A stretch of 64,000 nt of DNA. It comes from Holacanthus passer (lineage: Eukaryota; Chordata; Actinopteri; Pomacanthidae). The position numbers and the translations under genes were made by a program. The stretch is taken from NCBI GenBank assembly GCA_025331565.1, contig JAFREQ010000094.1, positions 620,001-684,000 on the forward strand, given 5' to 3'. Positions 10,931 through 21,340 of this stretch are shown piece after piece. Under the pieces are notes generated by a model. That model was not told where the DNA came from and ran no database searches. It worked only from the letters and a program-made list of their open reading frames with translations. How positions within the stretch are numbered: position 1 is the first letter of the stretch; each line of letters begins with the position of its first letter.

Positions 10931-13757
10931 TTAGCGAGTCCTAGCCTGCTCCAGCCTGCGCATCAGCTGCTGCCTGCGGGCCTGGAGCCTGTCCTTCTCC
11001 TGCTGGAGCCTCATCTCCTCTGTCTCCAGCGAGCTCACATACTCGGTGGCCTTCTTCAGGATCAGCACCTTAGCCGCCTTCTCGTTGTGCGCCAGCTCTG
11101 GCACGTGGTCGCGCAGCGTCAGGAAGCTGGAGCGCAGGTCGTTGCGGCGCTGGCGCTCCAGGATGTTGTGGTTGCGCCGGCGTTCGCTGTCCTCTGAGTC
11201 GGAGCTGCCTCGCGGGCTGCTGTCTCCACTGGAGCTGCGCTTGCTGCGAGCCCCCGACGTGCTGGTGAACGAGCTGCAGGATGTGGAGGAAGATGAGGAG
11301 GAGGATGAGATGGTTCTGGTGGGAGGTCGTGGGGCGTCTGATGTCTTTTGCTTCTTTGGAGGTGGGGCGGGGTCATCATCTGAGGCGTACGGTGAGGGGG
11401 CTGCGTAGTTGTGTTGCTGCTGGTGGACCGAGCTCCTCTTCAGGATCAGCTCCTGAGGAGCTCGGCTGACAAATCGGCTCACCAACCCTGAGACGGTTCC
11501 TCTTGCCTCTTGGCTCTTGGGGTGCACAGAGATGGTGACGGTGCCCGCCGCCATGGGTGATGCCTTGTTGATTGTGGAGCGCCTCTTATCTACTGTGACC
11601 ACATCGATCTCCTCCTCCTCTTCCTCCTCCTCCCCCTCCTCGTCTTCTTCTTCCTCCTCCTCGTCTTCTTCGTCGTCATCGTCGTCTTCCTCTTCTGGGA
11701 AAAGAAAGCAGAATGTTAGTGACTCAGTCGCTCTGACACACCAAGTATTCCCACTATGTGTACCAGCAGGTGACAGGTATGCATGTGAGTGTATATAAAC
11801 ATGTATGTGAGTGAGATCAAGAGAGAGCGTGTGTGGGAGCGAGAGCGTTGCTCAACGCTGTTTGCATAAGCAGAAACCTCTTAATGCTTAGTGTCAGTCA
11901 CTCCTCAACTAATCTACTCTGCAGGCGTTGACATGTTCAGTCTCAGTGCTGAACAGACAGGCTGGATTTCTTTCTCTCTATCCCTCCTTCAAAACTTCAG
12001 CTAATCTTCTCCGGTGAGACGAGACAGTTTTAGTCTGATGCCTTCAGTCTGTGAGAGCAGCTCCGGTCACGCCGACAGCATGCGGCACATTAAGAATTCA
12101 CTTTAGAATCAGAGGCGTTAAGAACTTTACTTTAACTTTGACCCTTGATGAAGTAAAGAAATATATATATCTCGCTTCTTTTCCAGCTGAGCTCTTCATC
12201 TTTAATACCTGTGCTGAGATGGAGCTGAGCAGCTGAGACTTATCAGGCACTGGCGCCTTTGAAGATGAGAGGAAGTGGCCAATCATGAGGCAGAGAGTGT
12301 GAGGCCCAGTTAAAATGCCTTTTGTGATAATGGCTCTCATTATCAGCTCAGGAGCATCTGAAGAGTGTGGCATTTTACAGCTTACAGTAACCCACTTCAG
12401 ACACCACTGCACCGGGATGCTGTCTCAACACATACACTGAAACACACAGGCACACACACACACTTGGTCTGGCGCTGCCATCAAAACAAAGCTGGGCACA
12501 GCTGGGGTGGATGAGGGGGCGTGGCTGGCTTTGCCACATGTGAAGCTGGGATTTAGCTGTTTGGTGTTTCACTCTCAGAAGGGAGCAGCTCATTTATTGG
12601 AGCTGGAAAAGAGTATAAATAGAAGAAAGGGCACAACATTTCTGTCTGGGGAGATAAAATAGTAGCCTTGAGCAAGAGATAAAGTGTTCTTTGTGGGAGC
12701 ACAATCCAAGTATCTGCCTGCCACTTTTTTTTTTTTTCATCTGCACAGCTGATTTTACTTGTTCCAATGTTTAATAGGAAGATTGCACTAACTACAGGGA
12801 TAAACCTACATTGTAGCCTTCAAAGTCTGGGTGTCTTTGATCGGAAAGCGCACGCAGCACAAAGGACGACGCGCCTCGAACGCTGCGAGCGGCGGATGCG
12901 CGTTGGAGAGCTTTTACGCGCAGGATGGTGAGGCGGCAGGCGATCGGATCACCACCCTTTTAAGCCTCGGAGCTGGAGCGGCGCCAGGGAGACAGCTGTC
13001 GAGATGGAGCGCTTGTTCAAAGCTGTCACCCCCTCCTCCCTCCCTCCCTAAAAAAGAGGCAGCCAGAGGCCCTCCTCCGTCCTCCTTTTCTTCGCGGCGG
13101 AGGAGGTGTTTGGCAAGGCTGGCTGAGTCTACCCTCTGTGCCAAGCTGGAGGCCTTTGTACTACTGTTTCACAGGGAAAACACGCTGATAAGGACTCGTG
13201 AGTGTTTGTTTAGGGAACTCATAGGCTGTAATAGATGGGAGATGAAGTCTTAGGGCGATTAAATACACACAGCACTCATTTCCCAATCTAAACACATACT
13301 GCTTCCTACATCATCCATCAGAGTGTGTCAATCTGTTTCATCACGAGTGTGTGTGTTTTTATGGTTATTATAGTGTAGTATAGTGTAACTCCTGTTCTTA
13401 CTTTTGGGTAAATTTTAGTCATCAGCTGACCTCAAAGAGACACTTTGTACAGACAGTCTAAAACAAGTGCCAATTTCTCACCCACTGTGCGTAAATTGTC
13501 CTTTAATCCAAGCCCAGTGAAAGCATCCGCGGCACCTGACACTTTATCAGCTCATCACATTCTCACTACACCTTTTCATCTTCCCCCCCCAACAACAACC
13601 AGTTGTCAGTCAATGTCTGTGTGTGTGTATGTGTGTGGTGTCTTTTTTGTTTGGCTCGGATGCCAAGTGAGTTCAGGAAGGCGCACAATTCCCCATTTTA
13701 CTGCCATCTGCCGGATGAAGAGCCCGCTGATTACATAAACCTCGTTCACTGTGTCAC

Positions 13758-13790
<33 letters not shown>

Positions 13791-14609
13791 AATGTAACTA
13801 AGTAATCCGATTTTGGGCCAGTCATATGAACAAGCTCCAGTCAGTCCAATAATAATAATAATAATAATAACATAATAATAATAAATAATAATAATAGTGT
13901 AGTGTTTTAGTGTTGGAGGTTTTCTTGGTTGACTGTCTTTTAAAAATGGAAACAAAGGCTTCTGGCACATCTCCAAATTCTTACCGGAGTCACTGGGTGC
14001 GCTCGCCGGGGTTGTGGATGTGTTTACGGTCCCGGATGAGTCCCTGCTGCCGTTCTTCTTGTGGACCGGGAAAGGGAAGACCACCGTGGGGTCCACGCAC
14101 TCTGACACCGAGCTGCGGCTCACCACCTCCGGCGCCTTGACGCACGCGCTCCTGCCGCCTCCCGTGGCGGTGGAAATAGCCTTGCCGAGTTTCTCTGTGA
14201 CCACCCGCTCCAGCTTTTCCCTGGCGGAGAAGCCGCTCCACATACAGTCCTGAATGATGATGCTGTTGGGGTTAGTATCCAAAGCGGATCCGAACAGGTC
14301 CCCATCGTCGGACGCCCCCCAGATATCGTCCTCGGGCAGGAGCAGCAGCTCTGAAGCCCAGTCCAGTGGGTCCCCCAAGCCGAAGCCCAGAGGGTCTGCT
14401 TCCGGGGAGGCAGCCGCCGGCTCCCCCGGTAGCGCCGCTCTGCTCGGCGAGAGGGGCGGAGTGGGCAACAACTCGAATTTCTTCCAGATGTCCTCCCCCG
14501 GTGGCGCAGAGTCGGGACCACAGAAGTAGAAGTCGTCCTCATCCGGGTAGAAGCACGGTTGTAAGGAGTCAAACTCCAAATCGGAGTTTTTACTCATGAT
14601 CGTCGGCAT
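10931..14609 (-). CDS. mycn: N-myc proto-oncogene protein (bHLH-leucine zipper transcription factor), coding exons 2 and 3
   Basis: The coding sequence joins 14609-13985 (208 codons plus one base) to 11694-10931, giving 462 residues; human MYCN has 464. MYC proteins pair with MAX, bind E-box DNA and drive growth and proliferation genes in the nucleus. Visible blocks are MYC box 0 (about 11-29), MYC box I with the LPTPPLSP phosphodegron (T50 and S54, matching human T58/S62), MYC box II around QDCMWSGFSAREKLE (120-134) and an ECVDPTVVFPFPV block (170-182). An acidic run (209-237) follows, with one Gly at 229, leading into the IDVVTV WDR5-binding-type motif (238-243). MYC box IV lies at 290-311, a PPPKKQK nuclear-localisation-type motif at 319-325 and a Ser-rich linker at about 335-365. 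The bHLH spans about 380-431 with H384, E388 and R392 as DNA contacts, and zipper leucines are 431, 438, 445 and 452. N-myc rather than c-myc is chosen from the MSKNSDLEFDSLQPCFYP start and the ESILKR/ELILKR-HQQQHNYAAPSPY type C-half; this is recognition from memory. A second in-frame ATG is at 14597. Confidence 0.96.
11609..11694 (-). repeat. GAG/GAA/GAC triplet run encoding the acidic region of mycn
   Basis: The first 86 bases of exon 3 are almost purely GA-N triplets, encoding 28 acidic residues and one Gly after the junction. It is a coding low-complexity tract shared with MYC-family proteins and likely to vary in length. Confidence 0.9.
12838..13000. other. CpG-dense patch inside mycn intron 2
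   Basis: About twenty CpG dinucleotides fall in some 160 bases, in sharp contrast to the CpG-poor intron around it. A plus-strand TATAAATA lies at 12614-12621. A 140-codon plus-strand ORF (12831-13253) overlaps it, but its composition reflects GC content and I do not call it a gene. It could be an internal or antisense promoter or an enhancer. Confidence 0.45.
13761..13789. repeat. GT microsatellite in mycn intron 2
   Basis: A perfect GT run of about 14 units in the donor-proximal part of the intron. Confidence 0.95.
13848..13896. repeat. ATA/AAT trinucleotide microsatellite in mycn intron 2
   Basis: An imperfect run of ATA units with two small interruptions, about 90 bases below the intron 2 donor. 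Confidence 0.95.
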
Positions 14610-14630
14610 TTTATCCCCCAATCGAAAAAT
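13985..14630 (-). other. mycn: mycn exon 2 (start codon, MYC boxes 0-III region)
   Basis: The exon begins after a TTCCTTCGCAG acceptor, has 21 untranslated bases, then the ATG at 14609. It ends with the first base of a Glu codon at 13985, followed by GTAAGA. It is GC- and CpG-rich compared with the flanks. It encodes the transactivation half of the protein. Confidence 0.93.
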
Positions 14631-15111
14631 CTGCGAAGGAACAAAAGACACTTGAGTCTCCAGCAGGAAGGAGCGTCTCTCCCCTTATCCCTCCTCAACA
14701 CACCTGAAAACTAGGAGCAGGAGTCATAGCCCACACACAGACACACAGTCTGCTCCACCAGATCCCACACTCACTCCTCCGTGGGGTTTAAAAACCACAC
14801 AAATCTCACAGGAGAGCGTGCGTAAAAGTGACCGTGACGCACAAACTGTGCCAAATTACGCACGGGCGCACCTCTTAACAAACACCCCAGAAAATCTGAG
14901 CGGGACCCAAAAATGTATATTTGCCTAAAAACACATGGAATGACAACAATCACATCTAACAGACATCATGTTCGGTGTGAAAAATCTGAGAAGATAAGAG
15001 CTGGTTTGTAGCCGTGAAATGATGCTCACCTTGTCCTGACTCGGGATGATAATGTACGAACCAATTTTTCTCGTATCTCGCAGTCAGTAATAGAGACACC
15101 AGAGCAGTCAT
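14611..15111 (-). other. Spliced upstream ORF in the mycn leader (33 codons)
   Basis: With exon 1 joined to exon 2, an ATG at 15111 opens a frame of 27 codons in exon 1. Its 28th codon spans the junction, and five more codons follow in exon 2 before a TAA at 14613-14611. Only one base, 14610, separates that stop from the mycn ATG at 14609. The upstream ATG has a weak context (T at -3, A at +4), while the mycn ATG has A at -3, so leaky scanning or reinitiation would be expected. It depends on the inferred exon 1. Confidence 0.5.
14631..15029 (-). other. mycn intron 1 (399 bp, inferred)
   Basis: It begins GTGAGC at 15029 and ends in a pyrimidine-rich tract and CGCAG at 14631, on the minus strand. 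It separates the non-coding exon 1 from the exon carrying the start codon. I see no conserved ORF in it. It is much shorter than intron 2. Confidence 0.6.
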
Positions 15112-15141
15112 CTACTTTGGGAGCACAGACGGTCCTCTGAC
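15030..15141 (-). other. mycn: mycn exon 1, non-coding leader (inferred)
   Basis: A consensus donor (CAAG followed by GTGAGC) lies at 15030/15029 on the minus strand, and a TATAA is seen at 15171-15167. Placing the start about 26-30 bases below the TATA box gives an exon of roughly 112 bases. MYC-family genes characteristically have a non-coding first exon, so the layout fits. The donor and TATA box are seen; the start site and the use of this donor are inferred. Confidence 0.55.
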
Positions 15142-15166
15142 ACACATTGTGGCTGGCTCCACAGTG

Positions 15167-15171
15167 TTATA
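15167..15171 (-). promoter_or_regulatory. TATA box of mycn
   Basis: GTATAAC reads on the minus strand, about 137-141 bases above the exon 1 donor. MYC-family promoters often have TATA elements. It is the best-placed TATA-like motif upstream of the inferred exon 1. Confidence 0.5.
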
Positions 15172-15215
15172 CACTGAGTTCTGCGGGAGGAGAGCAGACT
15201 CCTCCCTCCCAGGCT

Positions 15216-15234
15216 GGAGGGGGGTGGGGGGGTG
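15216..15234 (-). promoter_or_regulatory. C-rich CT element upstream of the mycn TATA box
   Basis: The minus strand reads CCACCCCCCCACCCCCCTCC, the complement of G runs of six and seven separated by T. It lies about 45-65 bases above the TATA box. It resembles the CT elements of mammalian MYC promoters that bind SP/KLF, MAZ or CNBP-type factors. Only two long G runs are present, so a classical three-tetrad quadruplex is unlikely. Confidence 0.4.
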
Positions 15235-15260
15235 GCACAGTCGGGCTCTGGGTTTGTTGC

Positions 15261-15269
15261 GGCGCGGGA
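15261..15269 (-). promoter_or_regulatory. E2F-like site in the mycn promoter
   Basis: TCCCGCGCC on the minus strand matches the core of E2F sites. E2F control of the human MYCN promoter is established knowledge. This is one short match about 120 bases above the inferred start, so it is a candidate only. Confidence 0.3.
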
Positions 15270-15271
15270 GA

Positions 15272-17154
15272 GACAGGCTGGCTGGGAGCTTTCTTTCAAG
15301 GTGAAGCGAGAAAATAGCCTAAACATTGCAGCAAGAATGAAAGCAAGGGGGGGAAACACAAGGTGAAAAGGAAGAAAGAAATGAGGCCAATAAGAAAGGA
15401 AGAAAGAAAATATATATTATTGACAGCCTGAGGCACACTGTCTTCTCTCTCTTTCCTCATCTCTCCACTGGGATGACAGACCCGGGAGCAGCTATGAAAC
15501 AGTCAAAGTAGCCCAGGGGCTGTTAGTGATTTGATGTCTTGCTCAGGTTGCTCAAGGGCACTGCAGCAGCCTGGATGCTCCTGCTGACCCGAGGGCCTGA
15601 ACCCTGCAAGTGAAGGGCACAATCCTCAAATAACATGTGTTTTAATGCACAATAATAAACAATAGACGTTGCTTAATGGAAGTATCTTTTAAGTAAATTT
15701 ATTGTTTTTATGTAACAGATGAAAAAAAAATAGTCAAAAAATTAGTCAAAATAAATTCAAGTGGTGAAATAAATATTTTTATATTAGAAATTCATAATCA
15801 TACATAAGCATCATTTCTTCTGAAAGCACACTTGTTTATGATTCATGTCAAATGATGTGCATCCTTCTACCCTCTTCTTGCTCTCCTGTAGAGCTCCCAA
15901 TATCATTTTCTCTTTTGTCTGAGGGCCACCAGCATCCCTGGGTGGAAGTCAGGCTGACTGCGCCCTCACACGGACACTGAGAGAACAGCAGCAGAGGCGC
16001 GCACCAAACCGAGCAGACAGACAAAGACTTGAAAACACAGAGTGGATTTTTCTTTCTCCAAAATGAAAGTGGGGGGAAAAAAATGTGCCACTTGGAAAAA
16101 ATAACACAAATCGTCTGGGGATGTGAGGAGCAGCGTGTCCTCAGACAATAGGCCTCGGTGGAGTTTGGAGGTTTCAACTGTCTCCGGGATAAGACAGGAT
16201 CCGAGAGGAGCATGTTACGTAACCACAAGCGGTGGTTGTAGCCTGGAGTCATTCCCATTCCCTTTTCTAATGACAGCTTAGGAGGAATGGCGCATCTGTA
16301 ATTACGCACACAGGCACAGGCGCACACACAGTCCCTGATATTGACATTCAGGAAAAACCTTTGCAAAAGCTCAAGAGTGACCTTCCACTATTTTTCATCC
16401 AGACAATAGAGGATGATAAAAGCAGCATTTAATATTTAAAGGTGCATTTGTGCAAAACTAATTAAAAATATTTTTTTTTAACACTGGAAACACACTTTTT
16501 AGTCCCTGCATGCAAAAATATTGAGATTTTTTTTTTTTAAATCCTCAGTTAGGGTTGAGTTCAAAGGACCAGAGAAAAGTGAGAATGTGCAGCTGTTTTG
16601 TCCACAGACTTGGAAAAGCAGGGAGTTTCCTGGGACTGGCCCGTCAGCTCCCAGGAACCAGGGAGACGGTTTGGGAGTCAGAAACTCCCCACAGGCTCTT
16701 GTCCGTCCGTTCTTTTTTACTTTTTCTCAAACTGCCGTTCAGCTCTGACCCTCCAGCAGCAGCAGAAGCAGCAGCAGCAGCTTCCTCTGCTGTGAAACAG
16801 AGCAGAGAGTGGGAGTGAGAACAGAAGGGAAAGTTGTTGTTTTTTTTTTTTTTTTGTTGTTGTCCAGTGCAGATAGGGTGAGGACAGGAAGCTGTATACT
16901 ACTGCTTGTTTTCTATGCAGAATAAACACTGCAGAAAATAAGCAGATGGATGGGGGAATATTGGCTTTATGCTGTTGTGCTGTGTCTTGGCGTAGAGGGA
17001 AAGACACTCGCTGAAACAGATGAGGGCATTCACACAAACTGCACATGTTCACCCACTGATTTGCACTGAAATTGCCCAGATGTTGATATAATTATTATGT
17101 CTGGTTACCGCTGATTTGTATTCATATCAGTAAACCTCTTGCAGCCCCCCTCCT
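15272..17154. other. Upstream flank of mycn, no gene seen
   Basis: AT-rich sequence with a CAG/AGC run at about 16754-16780 and homopolymer T runs near 16527 and 16840. The 172-codon minus ORF at 15848-16366 has no recognisable domain. Confidence 0.55.
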
Positions 17155-17182
17155 ACACACACACACACACACACACACACAC
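17155..17182. repeat. CA microsatellite
   Basis: A perfect run of about 14 CA units. Confidence 0.95.
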
Positions 17183-20100
17183 TTCTATCTCCCCAGTTGT
17201 CTTCAGCTTATTATAATCACAGAATTATTGCTCAGTATGGACTCTCCCAAATAAAATAAAACCCCTGTTCACAATGCGACTACTTCAGGTAAATAAAGCA
17301 AATATAAAAATAGACAAAGTGAAAAGGACAGACTTGGACCAAACGCTGGCGTCTTTGCCTGTTGTTTTTATGACAGTTATGGCATGCCCAGTCTCCCTCC
17401 CACCATTCACCGCTGGACTGGGACATGGATGGTTAAGCAATTAGGCCAGTTTTGATAAAAGATTCATAAGTCACCCCAGTGGATAGTGCAAAGACAAGCA
17501 TGTTGTGAGTAAAACCTGCAGCAGTGACACGGGGACGGGCTGTGTCGGGTCAGAGAGCACGCATATCGTATCAATATTTGAATTGTGTGTGTGTTTGGGT
17601 GTGTATGCTCTTATTGATTTCATCGTTTTGTTGTCAGTGCAAACACTGGGATGCAGGTGACCTGGATAAATGCAGCAGGTATACAGTCCTCACCTCAACT
17701 CACCTTTGATATGGAAAATATTCAGTGGCGGTGCTTGAGAGGATCTTGCTCGCTTGATGATTTGCTTTTCTCTGTATGTGGCATAACATTGTTTCAGTCT
17801 TGTATTGACTTGCTAACAGCGCTTTTGGTGCTTACACATATTTAAAGCATATATATGTGCATTAATAATACACGCATAGACATGTGTGGTCTGATTCCAG
17901 AGGCTTTATCTGGACAACTTGTGTTCCACTTAAGCACATGATTATATTACTCTCACATTAGCCCTGATGCAAAAATAAGAATTAGGCTCCTAAATAAAAA
18001 ATGTCTTGGTCTGAATCCTGTTAGTAACACTTACTCATCCCTCTGCTGTATTCAAGACGTTCTCGAGCAAAGCAAGGTCATAAATGTTATTAAATAGACA
18101 ATTAAATGGACAATTTTATGCCTTTGTATGTAAACACGTTATGGCCACATTTATAAAAATTTCACAGTCTATATTTTATATTCACTCAGTTGCCAGGTTA
18201 TTAGGTTCATCTAGCTAAATATAATAATACAACAGTTGCTATAAATCCTTCATCAAGGCTCAGTTTTCCAATCATTTTTGAGGATGTAGTTTGTGGTGCT
18301 GTTAAACTTTGTTGTGTTATACTGACACATAAAAATTTTCTTGCACCAACATTAAGCAAGTAAAGAAATGCAGCGGTCTAAGTTACGATGCCCCGATAAT
18401 ATACATTGTCAGTTATTGTGTCGTTCATGTTCAAATGCACAGCCCGCACGGATCTGCAATGGGGAAGCATTTGCCAGACATCGACGCAACCTCTTACGTT
18501 ACATTGCAGACAAAGAACTTTCTTCTTTCCCAGGCTCTACAAATAAAATGCGCCACATCAAACGATACACTTCTAATTTACGATGCCTCAACGATAGACC
18601 GAACATGAATGAGTGTTTTTGTGCTTTCTGTGTAAGGCTTTTGGTTTGTTTTTTTATTACCGGGTAATCGCTTGTTCGTCATTCTGGTATTTTGGCATGT
18701 ATTTTCCAAGTATCTGGATAGCCCCAGTCTATTTAGAACAAGCAGAGTCAACAACATGAAAGTGCCAGAAAAGCCTTTTTTGTGATTCTGGCATTTCGTA
18801 TATGCTCCATATGGGAGCAAGGCAACACGAGCTTGTTAAGAAGCTAATGGTTTCCTGTAGCATCTCAGAGCTCTGCACCGTGTCCTCGCTCAGCCTGTGT
18901 AAGACATTAAGTCTCCTCTTCTTTAATCATGTCGAGTCAGATTCCACAGTGGCATCTTCTCCTCAAACAAACCAACTCCGACAAGAGGCCATGTTTGTCC
19001 ATGATCCACATCATTACATTTCAGCTCCAGCGAAACCCTCCAGCCCAACGCAGAGGCTGGAGCCTACACCCCCACCCACCCTTCCCCACCCCCTTCACCT
19101 TCACTTCACCCCAAACTAAACCAGGCATTAACTTTATCCCTAAAACCACTTAACAGCAACCCAATCAAACACCAGCTTCAGTCCAAGTTTTACATCTTGG
19201 ATCAACCTTTTTATTTTTTTTTTGAGGTCTTGCTTTTGTTTCCTCGGGGACAGTATTTAATGCCCTTTGTGCTTTTCTGAATGTGCAGCTTACAGACACA
19301 CAGACTTTATTTACAGCGCCACATGTGTTTTATTCATCACTAGAAAAGGCGGTTATTGCGGGATAAATGTAACAAAGGCAGACATATGTTCAAAGTCAAT
19401 ATACAGTATTCTATGTTTGGCATTGATAGTGATTCCCTCGAGGAATGCCACAAGGTTCAAATATAATTTTCCTCTTTATCAGACACATTGGTATTGTGTC
19501 TCATTAAAAGCGCTCAAGGCGACTCCTCTGAAAGTGGAAGACAATTCCTGCTTTGAACACTTACTGTACAGAATCTGGCTGTACACGATGCTCAGATGAT
19601 GATTCAGGTAAAAAGAAGCTCTGTATATCTAATGTTGCTGCCAGAGATGACTTCATCATGATTTTGCAAGAGGTTTATCCTTGTAGAGAAAAGCAGGAGC
19701 GAGTTGCAACAAAGCTCTGAGGAATTTTGCATGAGATCTTAATAGCAATTCCTCTGAACAACCCTACCAAAACATTTCAACCACTATGAAGTTATTTTGA
19801 ATATAAACCGATATGACAAATATGCTCTGGAAAAAAATGTTTTCCCATGTCTGTTTTGGGGGGATTTTTTCCCATCAAGTCTATTCTGGGAAGAATAAAC
19901 TTGTCGAGGAAGTATTTTGGCCTCTTCATATTGGATTTTGAGAGTGCCAGAAGTGTGCCTGCGTGAAGGAAGTGGCTGCTGTCTTGTTAGATCTTGCCCT
20001 CAAAACTGTGTCGAACTGTGCCTACAGGTCTACCTGTACAATTAAACTCGCACATCAGATGATTCACGGAGCACATAAACATCACTTTTTCCACTTGAGT

Positions 20101-20563
20101 AATGCTTCTGCATATCACTGCCAGGATCTCAGGTGTAACCCATTCCACCCAGGTTAATCCTTCCTTTGTCACATTAGCAAATGTGTTTGGAGACAGTTGG
20201 GAAAAAAAATGGATATGAAGGCGCACTTCCCTTGGGAAATATATGCTCATATGTAGAAAGTAACAGAATATGTTACACTACTGCACAACCTCATGTAGCC
20301 ATACCATACATTTGCTGGCTGACGTGATGACAAGGTTGATGTTAAGGAAGTACCAGACACATTACCTGGAGGAAATGCTGTTACCTACCAGTGGACCAGG
20401 TGAAGAATGCGTTCAGAGATTTCACGCAGACGGTCACCAGGCATCCTCTGTGTGTGGGAGCTCTCTCGGAGATGGAAAACGATATGCACGTCCGCGTTTT
20501 CTCATAATTTTGCCGAAATGAAAGTATAGATTGGAAACAGATAATTACAACGCAGATACCAAC
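17183..20563. other. Non-coding sequence, no gene seen
   Basis: Mixed sequence without strong repeats. The 99-codon ORF at 18368-18667 and the 110-codon ORF at 19267-19599 show no domain, and I do not call them. Confidence 0.5.
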
Positions 20564-20999
20564 AAAAACAGAATGCAGTCATTTGCAAATTAACCGTGTG
20601 TGTTCATGAGTCCATGTAGTAATCTCCTTTATCCAATGTTTGACAAAGTGTTGAACCTCTCTCCATCCTCGCTTGTGAACGACTGAGTCTTTCCAGGATG
20701 AACCTTTCATACCCAATCATGATACTATCACCTGTTACTAATCAACCTGTTTACCTGTGGAATGATCCAAACAGGTGTTTTTGGATCAGTCCACAACTTT
20801 CACAGTCTTTTGTTGCTCCTGTCCCAACTTCTTTGAAACATGTTGCTGCCATCAAATTCAGAATAAAATAAAATCACTGAAGTTGATGAGGTCAAACATG
20901 AAGTATTTTGTCTTTGTACTGTTTTCAATTGAGCATATGTCAAAAAGGATTAATTTATGTTGGACACGGCATCTCAACTTTTTTGGAATCAGGGTTGTA
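20564..20999 (+). mobile_element. Degraded non-autonomous DNA transposon fragment
   Basis: The 5' part (AAAAACAGAATGC through ATTTGCAAAT) and the 3' part (from AACCTTTCATACCCAATCATG through to GGAATCAGGGTTGTA) match, from memory, a DNA transposon family widespread in teleosts. The usual 5' terminal inverted repeat is missing and the middle is short, so this is an internally deleted, 5'-truncated copy. The family name is not certain to me. Confidence 0.65.
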
Positions 21000-21159
21000 T
21001 GAGAGAGGACATGACTTATATTCTGACAATAAATAGTCTAATATTTTTCTGTGCATGTTTCTTTTAAAGATTTTCCATATTAGTGATTTCTTTACTTATT
21101 CATCGGATTGATCAGTTGCAGTGTACACCAGTTCCCATTAGAGCGTAAAATGGGAGGTA

Positions 21160-21340
21160 ATTGTGCATCACTGTTGTTGCATGGATCGCATTACCAGTTA
21201 TGGATCAAGTCATGGCCATGAATCAATGAGCTTGGCCCTGAAGGTGAACATCATTAGGAGGCCTGACAATCAATTGGAAATCAATATCAGTGATGGATTA
21301 ACAGTGTGGGCACCGGCAACACGATCCAGTTGGTTTGATC
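21160..21340. other. Candidate conserved regulatory element
   Basis: A complex, repeat-free stretch with several ATCAAT/ATTGAT-type and GGATTA motifs near 21217, 21268 and 21293. Called on texture only. Confidence 0.25.

Larger units (their letters stand above)
9612..11694 (-). other. mycn: mycn exon 3 (acidic region, bHLH-zipper, 3' UTR)
   Basis: The exon opens directly with the acidic Glu/Asp codons and encodes residues 209-462, stopping at TAA 10933-10931. It then continues as a long untranslated region to a poly(A) signal at 9632-9627. The exact cleavage position (about 9612) is an estimate. Confidence 0.85.
11695..13984 (-). other. mycn intron 2 (2290 bp)
   Basis: The donor is GTAAGA at 13984. 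The acceptor is CTTTTCCCAG at 11695, with a CTAAC branch-point match at 11719-11715 about 20 bases upstream. The reading frame is kept: G from exon 2 plus AA from exon 3 makes Glu209. The intron holds an ATA-triplet microsatellite (13848-13896), a GT repeat (13761-13789), a CpG-dense patch (12838-13000) and a plus-strand TATAAATA (12614-12621). Confidence 0.92.

Noticed and set aside
12831..13253. 140-codon plus-strand ORF in mycn intron 2
   Set aside because: Its Arg/Ala/Ser-rich composition follows from local CpG and GC content, no domain is visible and it lacks splice-supported partners. The CpG patch itself is kept as a finding.
13746..14651. 301-codon uninterrupted frame through mycn exon 2 into intron 2
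   Set aside because: Residues after position 208 (from the ATG at 14609) read through the donor into intron low-complexity sequence (Ile/Tyr and His/Thr repeats). The spliced form restores the MYC acidic region in frame.
15848..16366. 172-codon minus-strand ORF upstream of mycn
   Set aside because: Low-complexity Cys/Ala start from a CA run and no domain, and its position does not suit any known MYCN partner transcript.
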